Part shown: positions 7,319 through 7,451 of the stretch, piece after piece
Layout of the letters: each line of letters begins with the position of its first letter
How positions within the stretch are numbered: position 1 is the first letter of the stretch
Source: Candidatus Aenigmatarchaeota archaeon
GTDB taxonomy: Archaea > Aenigmatarchaeota > Aenigmatarchaeia > QMZP01
DNA length: 7,451 bases
Reading direction: 5' to 3'
Assembly (NCBI GenBank): GCA_016202725.1
Contig: JACQOD010000039.1
Coordinates: 1 to 7,451, forward strand
Made by a program: the position numbers and the translations under genes
The notes under the pieces: model-generated
Told to the model about the DNA's origin: nothing
Databases searched by the model: none
The model's input: the letters and a program-made list of their open reading frames with translations, nothing else

Positions 7319-7394
7319 TCCCCGCGTGCTTCTCGAAGGGGAAAGAGCCTCTGTACGTGTTTAGCTGGCAAATGCGTGCTATCGGTTTCCAAAT

Positions 7395-7400
7395 GGAGTG
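7395..7400 (+). promoter_or_regulatory. Possible ribosome binding site for a downstream gene
   Basis: GGAGTG, a near match to the Shine-Dalgarno sequences used in the operon (GAGGTGA, GGAGGT), lies 4 nt before the ATG at 7405. It is the main support for the partial reading frame there. Confidence 0.35.
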
Positions 7401-7404
7401 AAAA

Positions 7405-7451
7405 ATGAAATCAGCACCAAGAGCACCTGCGGTGGTCAATGAGCTAAACAC
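7405..7451 (+). CDS. Possible start of an unidentified gene, cut by the window end
   Basis: An ATG at 7405 opens a frame that runs to the window end (MKSAPRAPAVVNELN, 15 complete codons). It is the first start after an in-frame TGA at 7399-7401, and the other two forward frames through this stretch contain stops. A GGAG-type ribosome binding site precedes it at normal spacing. Genes that often follow rpoA2 in archaea (L30e, nusA, S12, S7, EF-1 alpha) are candidates by context, but the residues visible do not match any well enough to name. Third positions are less G/C-biased than in the polymerase genes, and the frame runs into the right arm of the inverted repeat. It may not be a gene at all. 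Confidence 0.3.
   Translation, partial: MKSAPRAPAVVNELN

Larger units (their letters stand above)
7357..7451. repeat. Perfect 10-bp inverted repeat enclosing 75 bp, ending at the window edge
   Basis: GTGTTTAGCT at 7357-7366 is the exact reverse complement of AGCTAAACAC at 7442-7451. Pairing does not extend inward (G7367 faces G7441), and outward extension cannot be seen because the window ends. The enclosed DNA is clearly less GC-rich than the operon. It could be the ends of a small mobile element, a regulatory palindrome, a fold-back artefact at a contig end, or chance. Confidence 0.4.

Noticed and set aside
7319..7342. Possible terminator hairpin after rpoA2 (TCCCC at 7319-7323 with GGGGA at 7338-7342)
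   Set aside because: Only 5 bp with a 14-nt loop and no T-rich run directly after it, so neither an intrinsic bacterial-type nor a T-tract archaeal terminator is convincing.
7324..7380. 7-bp direct repeat GCGTGCT at 7324-7330 and 7374-7380
   Set aside because: A 7-bp match in ~130 bases is expected by chance, and it does not flank the inverted repeat arms.

Overview
This window is a tightly packed archaeal RNA polymerase operon, all on the + strand. It encodes the C-terminal part of subunit B'' (rpoB2, cut by the window start), then complete B' (rpoB1), A' (rpoA1) and A'' (rpoA2). The archaeal assignment follows from two gene splits: the beta-like subunit is split into B''/B' and the beta'-like subunit into A'/A''. 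The motifs are also of the archaeal/eukaryotic type. DNA is GC-rich with strong G/C preference at third codon positions, and the internal genes carry good Shine-Dalgarno sequences. The split B subunit argues against lineages with a fused RpoB (Thermoproteota, Thermococcales, Thermoplasmatota). Several divergent sequence details resemble DPANN-type polymerases as I remember them, but that placement is tentative.

Layout: B'' ends at 504. A 46-nt spacer holds a small GC-rich hairpin and the B' ribosome binding site. B' (551-2347) is followed after one base by A' (2349-4841), and A' overlaps A'' (4838-7318) by 4 nt (ATGA). The four products build the catalytic core: B''/B' contribute the fork, hybrid-binding and wall regions, A' the clamp, the NADFDGD metal site and the bridge helix, and A'' the trigger loop, jaw and clamp end.

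The striking feature is a 451-residue intein (5024-6376) inside A''. It interrupts the trigger loop exactly between ...EPATQM and TMRTYHFA.... Splicing residues look intact (Ser1, a TxxH block B, His-Asn at the C terminus, Thr+1). It contains a LAGLIDADG endonuclease in which the catalytic acid of the first motif is replaced by lysine, so splicing is predicted to work while DNA cleavage is probably lost or reduced to nicking. Third-position codon use in the endonuclease core is visibly looser than in the host gene. The polymerase itself also carries unusual residues at near-universal active-site positions: a Thr-to-Lys change in the bridge helix and a Gly-to-Ser change just before the trigger loop.

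The last ~130 bases after rpoA2 are less GC-rich. They hold a perfect 10-bp inverted repeat whose second arm ends exactly at the window edge, and a possible start of another gene. I recognise no function there.
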